DNA from: Yersinia rohdei ATCC 43380 | Lineage (GTDB): Bacteria; Pseudomonadota; Gammaproteobacteria; Enterobacterales; Enterobacteriaceae | Direction: 5' to 3' | Assembly: GCF_000173775.1 (NCBI RefSeq) | Contig: NZ_ACCD01000035.1 | Coordinates: 1-39,324, forward strand | DNA length: 39,324 bases | Shown here: piece by piece, positions 31,238 to 39,324 of the stretch | Position numbering within the stretch: position 1 is the first letter of the stretch | How the letters are laid out: each line of letters starts with the position of its first letter | The notes under the pieces: generated by a model | Told to the model about the DNA's origin: nothing | Databases searched by the model: none | What the model saw: the letters and a program-made list of their open reading frames with translations, nothing else | Program-made: the position numbers and the translations under genes

Positions 31238-31959
31238 TAACGCTCATGCCCGATAAGATCTCCGCTTTTAAACTGGCGGATATAAAGATAAACCGTGTGT
31301 TTAGAGATATTAAGCCGCTCAGCCACCTGATTAATGGCATCTTTGATATCAAAAATACCTTTTTCATACAGGTTAAACACCACCTGACGGTTCTTGGCGT
31401 TATTCGAAACATTGCGGTCAGCATTCACTTCTTCAATAGTGAATTCCAGAGTTTGTGCCACTAAGTCATCAACTGATGAAGCAAAGTTTACCGAAGACGG
31501 AACCTCTTGGGTTTCCGGCGGCATAAAGGTCTGAATAATTTGCGAGAAAGGCACGTCCAGATTCATGTTAATGCAGAGTAAGCCAATCACTCGCTGGTCA
31601 CGATTACGGATAGCGATAGTGACTGATTTCATCAACACGCCGCTTTTGGCGCGGGTGAAATACGCTCTTGAAACATTGCTGTCGGCCCCCGCCATATCAT
31701 GCAGCATCCGCAGAGCCAAGTCAGTGATGGGTGAACCTATTTGTCTGCCAGTATGCTCGCCATTAGCAATTCTTACCGCCGAACTTTTCAAGTCTTCTAG
31801 CGAATGCAGGACAATTTCACAATGGTTGCCAATAAGCATTGCCAGGCCATCAACGATAGCTTCATATGATTTTAGTATTTCATGGTCCGTTTGACTGAAC
31901 GGACGTTCATCCAGTAAATCCAGTTCACTGGGTTCGCTACTGAGAAGCGAATTAGACAT
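31237..31959 (-). CDS. yheO: YheO-like transcriptional regulator (PAS-like and HTH)
   Basis: Probable DNA-binding regulator of unknown targets. The start at 31957-31959 gives 240 residues, the E. coli length, beginning [21 protein letters not shown], with GGATGG upstream. The frame is open for another 28 codons (to 32043). The central YheO/PAS-like domain (about 30-140) includes [20 protein letters not shown]. The C-terminal HTH includes [23 protein letters not shown]. Stop-start coupling to tusD suggests co-expression, which does not prove that it regulates the tus genes. Confidence 0.92.
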   Translation of the reverse strand: MSNSLLSSEPSELDLLDERPFSQTDHEILKSYEAIVDGLAMLIGNHCEIVLHSLEDLKSSAVRIANGEHTGRQIGSPITDLALRMLHDMAGADSNVSRAYFTRAKSGVLMKSVTIAIRNRDQRVIGLLCINMNLDVPFSQIIQTFMPPETQEVPSSVNFASSVDDLVAQTLEFTIEEVNADRNVSNNAKNRQVVFNLYEKGIFDIKDAINQVAERLNISKHTVYLYIRQFKSGDLIGHER

Positions 31960-32022
31960 CGAAGGCACCATCCTGTACGTAAAGCCTGACTCAATATCGT
32001 TGACAGACTCATAACTCAATAT

Positions 32023-32035
32023 CTTAGATTCTAAG
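32023..32035. promoter_or_regulatory. Palindrome upstream of yheO
   Basis: CTTAGATTCTAAG is a perfect 6-bp inverted repeat around one base. It lies about 65 bases upstream of the chosen yheO ATG and just inside the open frame extension. It could be an operator or a chance palindrome. Confidence 0.25.
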
Positions 32036-32153
32036 TCTAGCAAATATGCCGAGATAAAATCCTTGCGTTTGCGCGTGATATTGACGTTAAGCCCACAAGC
32101 TATAAATCGTCAAGTTATCAACGCGCAGAAGTGCGAATTGATAGATAAAGTGC

Positions 32154-32185
32154 AAAAAAAACCGCCACGACAAAAATCGTGGCGG
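32154..32185 (-). terminator. Terminator after fkpA
   Basis: CCGCCACGA and TCGTGGCGG form a perfect 9-bp stem (32162-32170 with 32177-32185), followed on the minus strand by a run of eight T. It is about 45 bases after the fkpA stop. It ends fkpA and separates it from the yheO leader. The rest of the 271-bp fkpA-yheO gap shows no gene. Confidence 0.92.
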
Positions 32186-32230
32186 CTATAAGAATAACCG
32201 GGTGTTCAGCTTGGTAGCAAATAGGCTAAA

Positions 32231-33049
32231 TTACTTTTTAGCTTTTGCGTCCGTAGCTGCAGCAGGTTGTTCTTCAGTGGCATCAGCTTTAGGTGCAGCT
32301 TTAACATCCAGCAATTCTACATCGAATACCAAGGTAGAATTTGCCGGGATACCTGGGACGCCAGTTTTGCCGTAAGCCAGTTCTGGTGGGATAACCAGAG
32401 TAATCTTACCGCCTTTCTTAATTTGTTTCAGACCTTCAGTCCAACCTGGGATAACGCCGTCCAGACGGAAGGACAATGGCTCACCACGTTTGTATGAATC
32501 ATCAAATACGGTGCCATCGGTCAGTGTCCCTTTGTAGTTAACTACTACGGTATCACTGTCTTTCAGTGCATCACCGGCACCGGCTTTCTCTACTTTGTAC
32601 AGCAGGCCAGATTCAGTTTTCTTCACATCTTTTTCTTTAGCGAAGGTTTCGCGATACTTAGCGCCTTTATCAGCGTTTTCTTTAGAATCCTGCTCCATTT
32701 TCGCCTGAGCAGAAGCTTTTACGCGAGCTTCAAAACCTTGCAAGGTTTTTTCAATTTCTTCGTCAGTCAGTTTGCTTTTGCTGGCAAAAGCATCCTGAAC
32801 CCCGGCGATCAACTGGTCTTTGTCCAGTTTAATGCCAAGTTTTTCTTGCTCTTTCAGGGAGTTATCCATATAGCGCCCTAATGATGCACCTAATGCGTAT
32901 GCAGATTGCTGGTCATCATTCTTAAATGCGCTATTTGTTTTTGTTGCTGTATCTGCCGCTTTCGCAGTTTCAGCAGCAAAAGCCACAGAGGTATTCAGGG
33001 TCAGCGCCATGGTGGTAGCCAGTAGCGTTACTTTAAACAGTGATTTCAT
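32231..33049 (-). CDS. fkpA: Periplasmic FKBP-type peptidyl-prolyl isomerase FkpA
   Basis: Periplasmic chaperone and proline isomerase. The start at 33047-33049 gives 272 residues (E. coli 270), preceded by GGAGAAATGG. The signal peptide is MKSLFKVTLLATTMALTLNTSVAFA, with cleavage probable before AETAK. Then come the helical dimerisation domain (to about 140) and the FKBP domain with VVVNYKGTLTDGTVFDDSY, IPGWTEGL and VPGIPANSTLVFDVELL. The C-terminal tail is rich in A, K and D. In E. coli it is controlled by sigma E; a matching candidate site is at 33167-33194. Confidence 0.97.
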   Translation of the reverse strand: MKSLFKVTLLATTMALTLNTSVAFAAETAKAADTATKTNSAFKNDDQQSAYALGASLGRYMDNSLKEQEKLGIKLDKDQLIAGVQDAFASKSKLTDEEIEKTLQGFEARVKASAQAKMEQDSKENADKGAKYRETFAKEKDVKKTESGLLYKVEKAGAGDALKDSDTVVVNYKGTLTDGTVFDDSYKRGEPLSFRLDGVIPGWTEGLKQIKKGGKITLVIPPELAYGKTGVPGIPANSTLVFDVELLDVKAAPKADATEEQPAAATDAKAKK

Positions 33050-33166
33050 CCATTTCTCCATTGGCTTAAGGACACTTACCCCAAGCAACGATTATAAGAG
33101 TAACTTGTACTATAACTGTCTGTGCGAACACAAAACAATCTCTATGCTTATCCTATTAAGTGATAT

Positions 33167-33194
33167 TAAGACTTTTTTTACTACAAGAAGTTTC
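33167..33194 (-). promoter_or_regulatory. Candidate sigma E promoter for fkpA
   Basis: On the minus strand GAAACTT (33194-33188), a 16-bp spacer and TCTTA (33171-33167) resemble the sigma E pattern GGAACTT - about 16 - TCTRA, matching six of seven and four of five positions. It lies about 120 bases before fkpA, in the 283-bp fkpA-slyX spacer, where no gene is seen. Confidence 0.5.
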
Positions 33195-33332
33195 GTTTTA
33201 TCGATATCTTAACCCTTGCAGAGTAATCATAGGGTTTTGCAGGTAGAATCTGCCCTTCCTTGCTATTTTCCATCTGACATCAGGTGGAAAGTGACCAAAG
33301 GGTCTGATTTTCAGTCATGAGAGGTAATTAAG

Positions 33333-33551
33333 ATGGAACAATCCCTGTTTGAACAACGGCTGGAAATGCTGGAAAGCCGTCTGGCATTTCAGGAAGTGAC
33401 GATTGATGAACTCAATGTGATCGTGACGGAGCATCAGATGGAAATCAGCAAATTGCGGGAGCATTTGCGTTTATTGACCGATAAACTGCGGGCATCCCAG
33501 ACCTCAATGCTGGTTGCTGAATCGGATGAAACGCCACCACCACACTATTAG
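33333..33551 (+). CDS. slyX: SlyX family coiled-coil protein
   Basis: A 72-residue protein beginning [28 protein letters not shown] and ending ETPPPHY. Heptad-like leucines run through residues 5-50, so it is likely a short coiled coil. SlyX lies beside slyD in enterobacteria and its function is unknown. It is divergent from fkpA and converges on slyD. Confidence 0.95.
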   Translation: MEQSLFEQRLEMLESRLAFQEVTIDELNVIVTEHQMEISKLREHLRLLTDKLRASQTSMLVAESDETPPPHY

Positions 33552-33609
33552 TGTTAACCGCTATGTCGTGTTAACTATGATGTCGTGTTAACCATGATGT
33601 CGTGTTAGC
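33552..33609 (+). repeat. Tandem 17-bp repeat after slyX
   Basis: TGTCGTGTTAAC recurs at 33564-33575, 33581-33592 and 33598-33609 (the last ending TTAGC), with spacers TATGA and CATGA giving a 17-bp period. A partial copy (GTGTTAACCGCTA) lies just before, from about 33551. It directly follows the slyX stop codon and precedes the slyX/slyD terminator. The origin looks like replication slippage. Confidence 0.85.
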
Positions 33610-33649
33610 AGACAATAGCGCTGGCAGTAAAATCCAGTGGTGTTGATAG

Positions 33650-33680
33650 CAAAAAAGCCAGCCGCAAGGCTGGCTTTTGA
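33650..33680. terminator. Bidirectional terminator between slyX and slyD
   Basis: AAGCCAGCC (33655-33663) pairs with GGCTGGCTT (33668-33676) around a GCAA tetraloop, with an A run before and a T run after. It can end slyX on the plus strand and slyD on the minus strand. Confidence 0.92.
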
Positions 33681-33714
33681 CTGATAAAGCCCGGTTAACT
33701 GGCCTAATCAGATA

Positions 33715-34302
33715 TTAGTGACAGCCGCAGCCGCCGCTTTTACCACAACCGCCTTTACCATGTTCATGACTTTCGTCATGCTCATCATGGCCATGACCGC
33801 CGCAGCAACCTTCACCGTGTTCGTGGTGATGATCATGCTCGCCATGTACGTGGCCATGTTGCAGCTCTTCTTCTGTTGCTTCACGGATAGCAACCACTTC
33901 TACGTGGAAGTTCAAATCCTGACCCGCCAGCATATGGTTACCATCAACCACAACGTGCTCGTCTTCAACAGCCGTGATTTCTACCGGTACTGGCCCTTGA
34001 TCGGTATCAGCCAGGAAACGCATGCCAACTTCCAGCTCGTCAACACCCATAAAGACGTCTTTCGGTACGCGCTGCACCAGATTTTCATCATAGCTGCCGT
34101 AACCTTCGTCCGCGTTGACACGCACATCAAAGCTGTCACCGGCTTCGTGGCCTTCGAGCGCTTTTTCCAAACCAGCGATCAGGGAACCGTGTCCGTGCAG
34201 GTAGTCCAACGGCGCGCTCACCGGAGACTCATCAACTAAAACACCGTCTTCTGTACGTACCTGGTAAGCCAGGCTGACCACCAAGTCTTTTGCTACTTTC
34301 AT
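33715..34302 (-). CDS. slyD: FKBP-type isomerase and metallochaperone SlyD
   Basis: Cytoplasmic proline isomerase and chaperone that also supplies nickel to hydrogenase maturation. The start at 34300-34302, with GGAGAT upstream, gives 195 residues (E. coli 196). The FKBP domain (1-70 and 130-150) is interrupted by the chaperone insert (about 70-130). The C-terminal metal tail from about 150 has 14 His and 5 Cys (for example HGEHDHHHEHGEGCC). It converges on slyX. Confidence 0.97.
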   Translation of the reverse strand: MKVAKDLVVSLAYQVRTEDGVLVDESPVSAPLDYLHGHGSLIAGLEKALEGHEAGDSFDVRVNADEGYGSYDENLVQRVPKDVFMGVDELEVGMRFLADTDQGPVPVEITAVEDEHVVVDGNHMLAGQDLNFHVEVVAIREATEEELQHGHVHGEHDHHHEHGEGCCGGHGHDEHDESHEHGKGGCGKSGGCGCH

Positions 34303-34396
34303 GATATCTCCTACCCTTGGAACAAAAATTGGCACAGATTGTAGCGGAAATTTGCACCGCTGTACTCTTCAGCATAAAAAATCGCGGAGGATAACG

Positions 34397-34612
34397 CTAC
34401 TCCGGATGGAAAATACCGATCACTTGTTCATGTTCACGGACATGCTGACTCACTTGTTCATCCGTTTGGCGCTGATGGTGACCGCACTTAACACACTCCA
34501 CCACTTCGACCTGGTCTTCACGCCATAAAGCCAGCGTATCCAATGCCTTACATTTCGGACAAACGGCTCCAGCAATAAATCTTTTGCGTGTTTTTGTCTG
34601 ATTAAAAGTCAT
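34397..34612 (-). CDS. yheV: YheV family zinc-ribbon protein
   Basis: A 71-residue protein of the YheV family (DUF2387-type), with two CxxC pairs (CPKC and CVKCGH) likely to bind one zinc, and the C-terminal EQVIGIFHPE. The start at 34610-34612, beginning MTFNQTKTRKRFIAGAVCPKC, has GGAGAA upstream. Function unknown. It lies 19 bases after kefB and is probably co-transcribed with it. Confidence 0.93.
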   Translation of the reverse strand: MTFNQTKTRKRFIAGAVCPKCKALDTLALWREDQVEVVECVKCGHHQRQTDEQVSQHVREHEQVIGIFHPE

Positions 34613-34631
34613 TATATTCTTTTCTCCCGCC

Positions 34632-36440
34632 TTATTCGTATTCATCCCACCCATCTAATTGCCGACTTTCATGCAGCATTTCTCGTTGGAAAATATCTTC
34701 CAGCTCACGGCGGGCTTCTTTAATTCTGGATATTTGCGCAACATCCCCCTGATGCTGCGGCACCAATTCACGCAGCATCCGCATATCGAGACGGCGGAAA
34801 TGTTGTTGTGCCCGGTAGGCCTGATGAGGATGCATCCCCAATTCCAACAATGTTTTTCGCCCCAGTTCCAGCGCACTGGAGAAGGTCTCGCGAGTAAAAT
34901 CTTTAACCCCATGTTGCAGCAATTCATGTGCTTCCACACGCCCTCTGGCGCGGGCCAGAATGTGCAAATTGGGGAAATGCTGCTGACACAAATGCACCAG
35001 CGTCATGGTGTCTTCCGGCTCATTACAGGTAATCACAATCGCCTTGGCTTTTTCCGCCCCTGCCGCACGCAACAGCTCCAGCTCGGTGGCATCCCCGTAA
35101 TACACTTTATAACCGTATTTGCGCATCACACTGACGGCACTGACATCGCGCTCCAACACCGTAATGCGCATTTTATTGGCCATCAGTAAACGGCCAATCA
35201 CCTGACCAAAGCGCCCAAAACCAACAATAATCACCTGCGGATCATTGTCTTCCACAAATGGCTTCTCATCACTTTCTTCTTGCGCGTTGTAACGGCGCAC
35301 CAGAATCCGGTCGATAAGTTGCATTAATAGCGGCGTCGTCATCATAGAGAGAGTGACCACCACCAACAGCAATGCCAGTTGTTCGGCATTTAACACATGC
35401 TGAGTAAATGCCGCCGAGAATAAGACGAAAGCAAACTCACCACCTTGGCTCAGCACCCCGGCAAATTGCAGCCGCACTGAACGGCGTAAGCCAAATGTCC
35501 GCGCCAGCCCATACAACACCGTGCCTTTGATAAACACCAGCGCCAGCACACCCAGCAAGACATCCAGTAGATGGGTGAAAAGCACGCCAAGGTTCAGCGC
35601 CATGCCGACCGAAATAAAGAACAATCCGAGCAGCAGCCCCTTAAAAGGTTCAATAGCAATTTCTAATTCGTGTTGGAATTCACTTTCAGCCAGTAAGATG
35701 CCCGCGATAAATGTCCCTAATGCCATCGATAGGCCCAGATAATCCATAAACAGCGCAGAACCCAAAACTACCAGCAATGCCGCCGCCGTGAAAACCTCTC
35801 GCACCCCAGAGGCCACAATGTAGCGAAACAAGGGGCGCAATAAATAACGGCCGCCAATCAGCATGCCAGTAAAAGCGGCAACTTTGATGCCAATCTTGAC
35901 CCAGTCATTCGCCGCCCCACCGCCGCCTGCCAGAATGGGTATCAAGGCTAAGGCCGGAATAACTGCCATATCCTGGAACAGTAAAACCGAGAATCCCAGT
36001 TGCCCGCCTTCGTTGCGGTTCATGCCTTTTTCCCGCATCAGCTGTAGCGCCATCGCGGTAGAAGACATGGCTAAACCGACCCCACCAATCAGTGCCGCTT
36101 GCCAGGCAAATTGGGTGAAATAAAGTAGCGCCCCCAAGATGCCGGCGGTGATGACCACCTGCCCGGCACCGACACCAAATATTGAGCGCCGCAATTGCCA
36201 CAGTTTTGCTGGGTTCAACTCCAGGCCGATGATGAACATCAAAAACACCACACCCAGCTCGGAGAAGTGCAGAATTTCATCAACATCACGAATAAAACCT
36301 AGCCCCCACGGGCCGATAGCAATACCCGCAATCAGATAGCCCAATACCGCACCTATCCCTAGCCGCTGGGCAATGGGCACCGCCACCACGGCGGCGAATA
36401 AAAATAATAAAATTGCGGTGAGTAGCGCCGAGCCTTCCAT
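34632..36440 (-). CDS. kefB: Glutathione-regulated potassium-efflux protein KefB
   Basis: Inner-membrane K+/H+ antiporter opened by glutathione adducts, which acidifies the cytoplasm to protect against electrophiles. The 602-residue protein has about 12 membrane segments in the first 370 residues (CPA2 family), including the LELNPAKLW and [16 protein letters not shown] motifs. It then has a KTN/RCK domain with [14 protein letters not shown] near 400-412. It starts 3 bases after kefG. E. coli KefB has 601 residues. Confidence 0.97.
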   Translation of the reverse strand: MEGSALLTAILLFLFAAVVAVPIAQRLGIGAVLGYLIAGIAIGPWGLGFIRDVDEILHFSELGVVFLMFIIGLELNPAKLWQLRRSIFGVGAGQVVITAGILGALLYFTQFAWQAALIGGVGLAMSSTAMALQLMREKGMNRNEGGQLGFSVLLFQDMAVIPALALIPILAGGGGAANDWVKIGIKVAAFTGMLIGGRYLLRPLFRYIVASGVREVFTAAALLVVLGSALFMDYLGLSMALGTFIAGILLAESEFQHELEIAIEPFKGLLLGLFFISVGMALNLGVLFTHLLDVLLGVLALVFIKGTVLYGLARTFGLRRSVRLQFAGVLSQGGEFAFVLFSAAFTQHVLNAEQLALLLVVVTLSMMTTPLLMQLIDRILVRRYNAQEESDEKPFVEDNDPQVIIVGFGRFGQVIGRLLMANKMRITVLERDVSAVSVMRKYGYKVYYGDATELELLRAAGAEKAKAIVITCNEPEDTMTLVHLCQQHFPNLHILARARGRVEAHELLQHGVKDFTRETFSSALELGRKTLLELGMHPHQAYRAQQHFRRLDMRMLRELVPQHQGDVAQISRIKEARRELEDIFQREMLHESRQLDGWDEYE

Positions 36441-36443
36441 ATA

Positions 36444-36998
36444 TCAGTTCCCTCCCGTCGGTAGCGGTGCCTGCAACCACTGCGCATAAGCTTGCGCATG
36501 ACTGGCTAAGACTTCCGGCTTCTGACGACGTGCCCAATAAATAATCATCGGATTCATCCAATGCATGTGACACATTGCCGCCGTCAATTCAAAAGGCCGC
36601 AGAATATCTTCCATCGGGTAGCGGTTATATCCCCCAGCCCGATAAGCACCTTCCGGCTCGCCGGTTGTAATGACTGACCGCCAGTATTTGCCGGTCAGGG
36701 CATGGCCGCCGACACCATTGGCAAAACCACGGGCTAGCACCCGATCCAGCCATTCTTTGAGCAAGGCAGGGCAACTGTAGGTATATAAAGGATGTTGAAA
36801 TACAATAACTTGATGCTCGCGTAGCAATTGCTGCTCATGATGAACATCAATAAAGAAATCCGGATAATGTGCATAAAGATCGTGCACAGTGACATGTTCT
36901 AATTGCTGCACCGGTTGCAGTAAAACCCGGTTTGCCACCGAGTCATGTGATTCCGGATGGGCATACAACAGCAAAACCTTCGGTAGCTGCGACATCAT
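36444..36998 (-). CDS. kefG: KefB ancillary protein KefG
   Basis: Flavodoxin-fold quinone-oxidoreductase-like protein that binds KefB and is needed for full efflux activity. The 184-residue protein has [19 protein letters not shown] near the N-terminus and [26 protein letters not shown] in the middle. First gene of kefG-kefB-yheV, divergent from yheS across a 284-bp gap. Confidence 0.96.
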   Translation of the reverse strand: MMSQLPKVLLLYAHPESHDSVANRVLLQPVQQLEHVTVHDLYAHYPDFFIDVHHEQQLLREHQVIVFQHPLYTYSCPALLKEWLDRVLARGFANGVGGHALTGKYWRSVITTGEPEGAYRAGGYNRYPMEDILRPFELTAAMCHMHWMNPMIIYWARRQKPEVLASHAQAYAQWLQAPLPTGGN

Positions 36999-37135
36999 TC
37001 CCCTCCAAAGCGTCGTCAGGGTGCGGTTTTTCCGTTACCATGCTTCGCAAAGACCAAAAAAGACTAAGATTTGTACCCAAAGTCATTGGCGTTGTCAGTC
37101 GGCAACCTCAAGAACCAAGGGGATATAATTTAACA

Positions 37136-37262
37136 TATACCCAAAATAATTCGAGTTGCAGGAAGGCGGCAAGCGAGAAAATCCCGATGAGCTTACTAGA
37201 GTAAGTGATTCGGGTGAGCGAGCGCAGCCAACACACATGCAGCTTGAAGTATGACGGGTAAA
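37136..37262 (+). repeat. Full-length ERIC element (127 bp)
   Basis: A 127-bp ERIC (IRU) repeat, the standard length. It starts TATACCCAAAATAATTCGAG, continues with TTGCAGGAAGGCGGCAAG, has the central palindrome around GCTTACTAGAGTAAGTGATT, and ends CATGCAGCTTGAAGTATGACGGGTA. It lies in the kefG-yheS spacer and ends 20 bases before the yheS ATG. It can form a long hairpin in RNA. It is probably within the 5' leader of yheS if transcription starts near the TATAAT at 37124-37129, which has no good -35. Confidence 0.93.
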
Positions 37263-37282
37263 CTCTAAATATACGGCACTCT

Positions 37283-39199
37283 ATGATTGTTTTTTCCTCA
37301 CTACAAATTCGACGTGGTACTCGTGTCTTGCTGGATAATGCAACAGCGACAATTAATCCTGGCCAAAAAGTCGGGCTGGTCGGCAAAAACGGCTGCGGCA
37401 AATCCACTCTACTGGCATTGCTCAAAGGCGAATTGAGCGCCGATGGCGGCAATGCCACTTTTCCCAGTAATTGGGCGCTGGCTTGGGTTAACCAAGAAAC
37501 CCCGGCACTGGATGTTCCGGCGATAGAGTATGTTATCGACGGTGACCGCGAATATCGCCAGTTAGAAGCCGAACTTCAGCTGGCTAATGAAAAAAATGAC
37601 GGCCACGCCATTGCCACCGTACATGGCAAGTTAGACGCCATCCAGGCCTGGACAATTCAATCACGCGCCGCCAGCTTGCTGCACGGGTTGGGATTTTCTC
37701 AAGACCAATTACAGCAACCCGTGCGTTCATTTTCCGGCGGCTGGCGGATGCGTCTTAATTTGGCACAGGCCCTGGTTTGCCGCTCAGATTTATTGTTACT
37801 GGATGAGCCGACGAACCACTTGGATTTAGATGCCGTGATCTGGCTGGAGAAATGGCTGAAAAGCTACTCCGGTACTTTGGTGTTGATTTCCCATGACCGC
37901 GATTTCCTTGATCCTATTATTGATAAGATTCTGCATATTGAACAGCAGACGCTGAATGAATACACCGGCAACTATTCATCCTTCGAACGCCAGCGAGCCA
38001 CGAAGCTGTCCCAGCAACAGTCGATGTATCAGCATCAGCAAGAGAAAGTCGCGCATTTACAAAGCTATATTGACCGCTTTCGCGCCCAGGCGACCAAAGC
38101 CAAGCAAGCCCAAAGCCGAATTAAAATGTTGGAGCGGATGGAGCTTATCGCGCCAGCCCATGTGGATAACCCATTCCACTTCAGTTTCCGGACACCCGAG
38201 AGCCTACCAGACCCGCTGCTGCGGATGGATAAAGTCAGCGCCGGCTATGGCGATCGCACCATTTTAGAATCGATAAAACTCAATCTGGTGCCGGGTTCGC
38301 GCATTGGTTTACTGGGCCGCAATGGTGCGGGTAAATCAACCCTGATTAAGCTGTTAGCAGGTACGCTGGAACCACAAAGTGGTGAAATTGGCCTGTCCAA
38401 AGGGATTAAACTGGGTTACTTCGCCCAGCATCAGCTTGAATTTCTGCGGGCTGACGAATCTCCGCTACAGCATATGAGCCGACTGGCCCCTAAGGAGCCG
38501 GAACAACAGCTGCGCGATTATTTGGGCGGTTATGGTTTCCAGGGCGATCAAGTTACTGACCCCACCGCCCGTTTCTCTGGCGGCGAAAAAGCACGACTGG
38601 TATTGGCACTGATTATCTGGCAGCGCCCTAACCTGTTGCTGCTTGATGAACCGACCAACCACCTTGACCTTGATATGCGCCAAGCCCTGACCGAAGCATT
38701 AATAGATTTCGAAGGCGCATTAGTGGTGGTTTCCCATGATCGTCATTTACTGCGATCCACTACCGATGACCTTTATCTGGTACACGATGGCAAAGTGGAA
38801 CAATTTGACGGCGATCTTGAGGATTATCAGCAGTTTTTGGTGGATTTTCAGCGCCAGCAAAGCCAGCAAGACAACCCATCAAAAGAGTTATCTGGCAACA
38901 GCGCCCAGCAACGCAAAGATCAAAAGCGCCGTGATGCAGAGTTTCGCAACCAAACTCAGCCATTGCGCAAGCAGATTATGACGCTGGAAAAACAGATGGA
39001 TAAACTCAGCGCAGAGCTCACTGCAGTTGAAGAAAAATTAGCTGATTCTGCCTTATACGATATTGCTCGCAAGGCAGATTTAACCCAATATCTGCAGCAG
39101 CAAATGCAAGTGAAATCCAAGCTGGAAGAAACTGAAATGCATTGGTTGGAGGCACAAGAACAATTGGAGAATATCACTAAGGCATTTGAAGCAGAATAA
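37283..39199 (+). CDS. yheS: ABC-F family ATPase YheS
   Basis: ABC-F protein with two ATPase domains and no membrane part; members of this family act on the ribosome. The 638-residue protein has GKNGCGKS at 34-41, FSGGWRMRLNLAQ and LLLLDEPTNHLDLD, then a linker (about 230-300), a second Walker A GRNGAGKS from 346, FSGGEKARL and a second LLLLDEPTNHLD. The C-terminal arm (about 540-638) is a charged coiled coil. The length equals E. coli YheS. The ATG lacks a strong ribosome binding site. The exact role is unproven. Confidence 0.97.
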   Translation: MIVFSSLQIRRGTRVLLDNATATINPGQKVGLVGKNGCGKSTLLALLKGELSADGGNATFPSNWALAWVNQETPALDVPAIEYVIDGDREYRQLEAELQLANEKNDGHAIATVHGKLDAIQAWTIQSRAASLLHGLGFSQDQLQQPVRSFSGGWRMRLNLAQALVCRSDLLLLDEPTNHLDLDAVIWLEKWLKSYSGTLVLISHDRDFLDPIIDKILHIEQQTLNEYTGNYSSFERQRATKLSQQQSMYQHQQEKVAHLQSYIDRFRAQATKAKQAQSRIKMLERMELIAPAHVDNPFHFSFRTPESLPDPLLRMDKVSAGYGDRTILESIKLNLVPGSRIGLLGRNGAGKSTLIKLLAGTLEPQSGEIGLSKGIKLGYFAQHQLEFLRADESPLQHMSRLAPKEPEQQLRDYLGGYGFQGDQVTDPTARFSGGEKARLVLALIIWQRPNLLLLDEPTNHLDLDMRQALTEALIDFEGALVVVSHDRHLLRSTTDDLYLVHDGKVEQFDGDLEDYQQFLVDFQRQQSQQDNPSKELSGNSAQQRKDQKRRDAEFRNQTQPLRKQIMTLEKQMDKLSAELTAVEEKLADSALYDIARKADLTQYLQQQMQVKSKLEETEMHWLEAQEQLENITKAFEAE

Positions 39200-39200
39200 T

Positions 39201-39222
39201 CCGCCGTGCAACACTCCGGCGG
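39201..39222 (+). other. Short GC-rich hairpin after yheS
   Basis: CCGCCG (39201-39206) pairs with CGGCGG (39217-39222), two bases after the yheS stop codon. No T run follows, so it is not a standard terminator; it could only stabilise the 3' end. Confidence 0.35.
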
Positions 39223-39242
39223 CCTGAAAGATGGCAATCCAA

Positions 39243-39324
39243 TATACCCAATAGATTTCAAGTTGCAGGAAGGCGGCAAATGAGGGAATCCCGATGAGCT
39301 GACCTACGTCAGTAATTCGGGTGA
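39243..39324 (+). repeat. ERIC element, cut by the window end
   Basis: The first 82 bases of an ERIC repeat: it starts TATACCCAATAGATTTCAAG, has TTGCAGGAAGGCGGCAAATG and the palindrome GATGAGCTGACCTACGTCAG, and continues to TAATTCGGGTGA at the window end. It has the same orientation as the element at 37136. The remaining 45 or so bases lie outside the window. Confidence 0.88.

Noticed and set aside
33552-33609. CRISPR-like array after slyX
   Set aside because: Units are directly abutting with 5-base spacers and no cas genes; it is a simple tandem repeat.
33718-34239. Hydrophobic 173-residue plus-strand frame opposite slyD
   Set aside because: Its apparent membrane-like composition comes from reading the His/Gly/Asp-rich slyD tail in antisense.
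37124-37129. TATAAT as a firm yheS promoter
   Set aside because: No acceptable -35 at 16-18 bp and no TGn extension; kept only as a possible start in the yheS discussion.

Overview
The window is enterobacterial chromosome, most likely from a Yersinia or close relative. Three things support this: gene order and protein sequences match the Escherichia coli 73-75 min region, copies of the 127-bp ERIC repeat (common in Yersinia) are present, and every gene is intact with uniform composition. The species cannot be read from this window alone. No prophage, insertion sequence, CRISPR array, tRNA or rRNA gene is visible.

Layout, left to right. (1) yrdA (+), then a leftward group dprA-smg-yrdD-tsaC-aroE (-) covering DNA processing, tRNA t6A synthesis and the shikimate pathway. 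(2) A rightward group def-fmt-rsmB-trkA-mscL (+) covering formyl-Met handling, 16S rRNA methylation, potassium uptake and the large mechanosensitive channel. (3) Leftward arfA, zntR and yhdN. (4) The ribosomal superregion, all on the minus strand and read from high to low coordinates: the str operon (rpsL-rpsG-fusA-tuf), then bfd-bfr, then S10 (rpsJ to rpsQ), spc (rplN to rpmJ) and alpha (rpsM to rplQ). Its control signals can be recognised: str promoter, S10 leader and promoter, S10 terminator, spc promoter, alpha promoter with S4 leader, and terminators after tuf, bfr and rplQ. (5) Upstream of str, yheO-tusD-tusC-tusB (-), encoding a regulator and the TusBCD sulfur relay. (6) fkpA (-), slyX (+), slyD (-), and kefG-kefB-yheV (-), which are folding factors and the glutathione-gated potassium efflux system. 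(7) yheS (+), an ABC-F ATPase flanked by two ERIC repeats.

How the genes work together: most of the window builds or serves the ribosome (21 large-subunit and 12 small-subunit proteins, RNA polymerase alpha, SecY, EF-G, EF-Tu, Def/Fmt, RsmB, ArfA, TsaC, TusBCD and probably YheS). Two potassium systems (TrkA and KefGB) and an iron store (Bfr/Bfd) lie among them. Compared with E. coli K-12 as I remember it, the layout is more compact: there is no gsp cluster between rpsJ and bfr, no chiA between bfd and tuf, and no yrdB between yrdA and aroE.

I did not find an undescribed system. The points most worth a second look are an internally shortened ERIC element between fmt and rsmB, an ERIC element inside the probable 5' leader of yheS with a second copy just downstream, a perfect 13-bp hairpin in the 3' end of arfA that fits its known RNase III control, a 17-bp tandem repeat after slyX, and a strong hairpin between rpsG and fusA.
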